Assembly: GCF_901933205.1 (NCBI RefSeq)
Contig: NC_044584.1
Span: 16,445,718-16,509,717, forward strand
Source: Camarhynchus parvulus
Lineage: Eukaryota; Chordata; Aves; Passeriformes; Thraupidae
Direction of reading: 5' to 3'
DNA: 64,000 nt
Each line of letters begins with the position of its first letter. Position 1 is the first letter of the stretch. A program made the position numbers and the translations under genes. This document shows, piece by piece, positions 62,451 through 64,000 of the stretch. Under the pieces are notes generated by a model, which saw only the letters and a list, made by a program, of their open reading frames with translations, was not told the origin of the DNA and did not search any database.

Positions 62451-64000
62451 GTCACCAGACCCGGTCCTTGATGGCAGATTGTAGGACTCCGTTGGCACTA
62501 TCAAACCAGCCCGAGTTGCCACTAGTGCCAGCTTGGGTCTGGGAGGCATCCTGCCTATCGCGGATTTTCAGGAGCCAGCCAGCCACTCTGGGCCTATGGT
62601 CCCCAAATATAAACAACGGGCCTTTCCCTCTGAAACAAAAGTCTCCAGCCCCGGTCCTTGATGGCAGATTGTAGGACTCCGTTGGCACTATCAAACCAGC
62701 CTGAGTTGGCACTGGCGCCAGCTTGGGTCTGGGAGGCATCCTGCCTATCGCGGATTGTCAGGAGCCAGCCGGCCACTCCGGGCCTATGGCCCCCAAATAT
62801 AAACAACGGCGCTTTCCCTTTGATATAAACGTCACAAGCCCCGGTACTGGATGGCAGATTGTGGGACTCCGTTGGCACTATCAAACCAGCCCGAGTTGGC
62901 ACTGGTTCCAATTTGCGTCAGGGAGGCATCCTGGGTATCGCGGATTTTCAGGAGCCAGCCGGCCACTCCGGGCCTATGGCCCCTAAACATAAACAACGGG
63001 CCTTTCCCTCTGAAACAAAAATCACCAGCCCCAGTCCTTGATGGCAGATTGTAGGACTCCGTTGGCACTATCAAACCAGCCCGAGTTGGCACTGGTGCCA
63101 GCTTGGGTCTGGGAGGCATCCTGCGTTATCTCCGATTTTCAGATGCCAGCCGGACACTCCGGGCCTATGGCCCCCAAACATAAACAACTGGCCTTTCCCT
63201 GACAAACAAAAGCCACCAGGCCATGTTCTTGATGGCAGATTGAGGGACACCTTTGGCACTGTCAAACCAGCCTGAGTTGGCACTGGTGCCAGCTTGGGTC
63301 TGGGAGGCATACGGCCTATCGCTGATTTTCTGGGGCCAGCCGGCCACTCCAGGCCACAGGCACCCCAATATAAACAACGGCGCTTTCCCTTTGAAATAAA
63401 TTCACCAGCCCCGGTTGAAGATGACAGATTGTAGGACTCCGTTGGCACTATCAAACCAGCCTGAGTTGGCACTGGGGCCAGCTTGGATCTCGGTGGCATC
63501 TTGCGTACCACGGATTTTCAGGAGCCAGCCGGCCACTCCGGGCCTATGGCCCCCAAACATAAAAAACTGGCCTTTCCCTCTGAAACAAAACTCACCAGCC
63601 CCGGTCCTTGATGGCAGATTGTGGGACTCTGTTGGCAATATCAAACCAGCCAGAGTTGGCACTGGTGCCAGCATTGGTCTGGGAGTCATCCTGCTTATGG
63701 CGGATTTTCAGGAGCCAGCCGGCCCCTCCGGGCCTATGGCCCCAAATATAAACAACGGCGCTTTCCCTTTGAAATAAATGTCACCAGCCCTGGTTCTGGA
63801 TGGCAGATTGTAGGACTCCGTTGGCACTATCAAACCAGGCCGAGTTGGCACTGGTGCCAGCTTGGGTCTGGGAGGCATCCTGCGTATCGCCGATTTTCAG
63901 GGGCCAGCCGGCCACTCCAGGCCTATGGCCCCCAAACATAAACAATGGGCCTTTCCCTCTGAAACAAAACTCACCAGACCCGGTCCTTGATGGCAGATTG
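62450..64000 (+). repeat. Right-hand satellite, order not resolved
   Basis: About eight further monomers follow, with the usual landmarks and no repeat of a longer order that I could place. The array is intact at the last base of the window, so its right border is not seen. Confidence 0.7.

Larger units (their letters stand above)
6090..64000 (+). repeat. 190-bp head-to-tail satellite array, about 305 monomers
   Basis: The same unit recurs every 190 bp, exactly so over long runs; for example TGATGGCA starts at 37,303, 37,493 and 37,683. All monomers point the same way. Conserved landmarks in order are TGATGGCAGATTGT, GACTCCGTTGGCACTATC, GTTGGCACTGGTGCCAGC, TTGGGTCTGGGAGGCATCC, CGCGGATTTTCAGGAGCC, CCGGCCACTCCGGG, CAAACATAAACAACGG and TCACCAGCCCCGGT. 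The array has no interspersed element inside it and continues past the right edge. Its length, homogeneity and nested higher-order repeats are those of centromeric or pericentromeric satellite. Avian satellites of 190-191 bp (parrots, zebra finch) are candidate relatives, but I have not compared sequences. Confidence 0.97.

Noticed and set aside
6090..64000. Possible CRISPR array because of regularly repeated sequence
   Set aside because: The whole 190-bp unit is conserved with no unique spacers, and the host is a vertebrate.

Overview
The window looks like vertebrate chromosomal DNA. I see no operons, bacterial genes or intact protein-coding gene. It has two parts. Positions 1 to about 6,089 are ordinary AT-rich single-copy sequence. 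From about 6,090 to the right edge (64,000) there is one uninterrupted head-to-tail satellite array with a 190-bp monomer, about 305 copies by length, and the array runs off the window. A bird is my best guess: the flank lacks the dense SINE/LINE content of mammals, and abundant satellites of about 190 bp are known in birds (the 190-bp satellite described in parrots and the 191-bp Tgut191A of zebra finch). I could not compare sequences, so neither the species nor the family assignment is proven.

Left flank (1-6,089). No full gene is visible. On the minus strand there are two splice-bounded segments that could be exons: 5,664-5,745 (82 bp) and 1,868-1,900 (33 bp, a microexon). If they belong to a gene, it is transcribed right to left and its 5' part would lie on the satellite side, so the array would sit inside or directly against that gene. 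Two copies of a dispersed repeat of about 115 bp lie at 1,410-1,520 and 3,305-3,420.

Satellite (6,090-64,000). The left edge (about 6.1-8.3 kb) is strongly diverged, and the units become more uniform inward, as expected at an array edge. From about 8.3 to 13 kb the monomers are mostly without long-range order and include one badly truncated unit at 11.77-11.88 kb. From about 13.4 to 25.84 kb they form a higher-order repeat (HOR) of 14 monomers (about 2.66 kb) with 18- and 15-monomer variants. At about 25.84 kb the pattern switches to a different HOR of 28/27 monomers (5.30 and 5.11 kb), which runs to a scrambled junction at about 39.5 kb. From about 41 to 57 kb there is a nested arrangement: a tandem 12-13-mer (46.9-51.65 kb) lies between two blocks that match each other at a distance of about 10.1-10.3 kb. 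From about 56.2 kb to 62.5 kb repeats of 16-17 and 9 monomers continue.

Monomer anatomy. Each unit has two short perfect dyads (TGGCAC-TG-GTGCCA and GGGCC-TAT-GGCCC), an A-rich ATAAACAA box and about eight CpGs. I found no CENP-B box. Because 190 is not a multiple of 3, the apparent ORFs of 60-303 codons on both strands rotate frame at each monomer; I treat them as by-products of the repeat and not as genes. The points most worth a second look are the HOR mosaic, the dyad-rich monomer without a CENP-B box, the foldback insertion at 52,093-52,153, the scrambled junction near 39.5 kb, and the candidate exon about 345 bp from the array edge.
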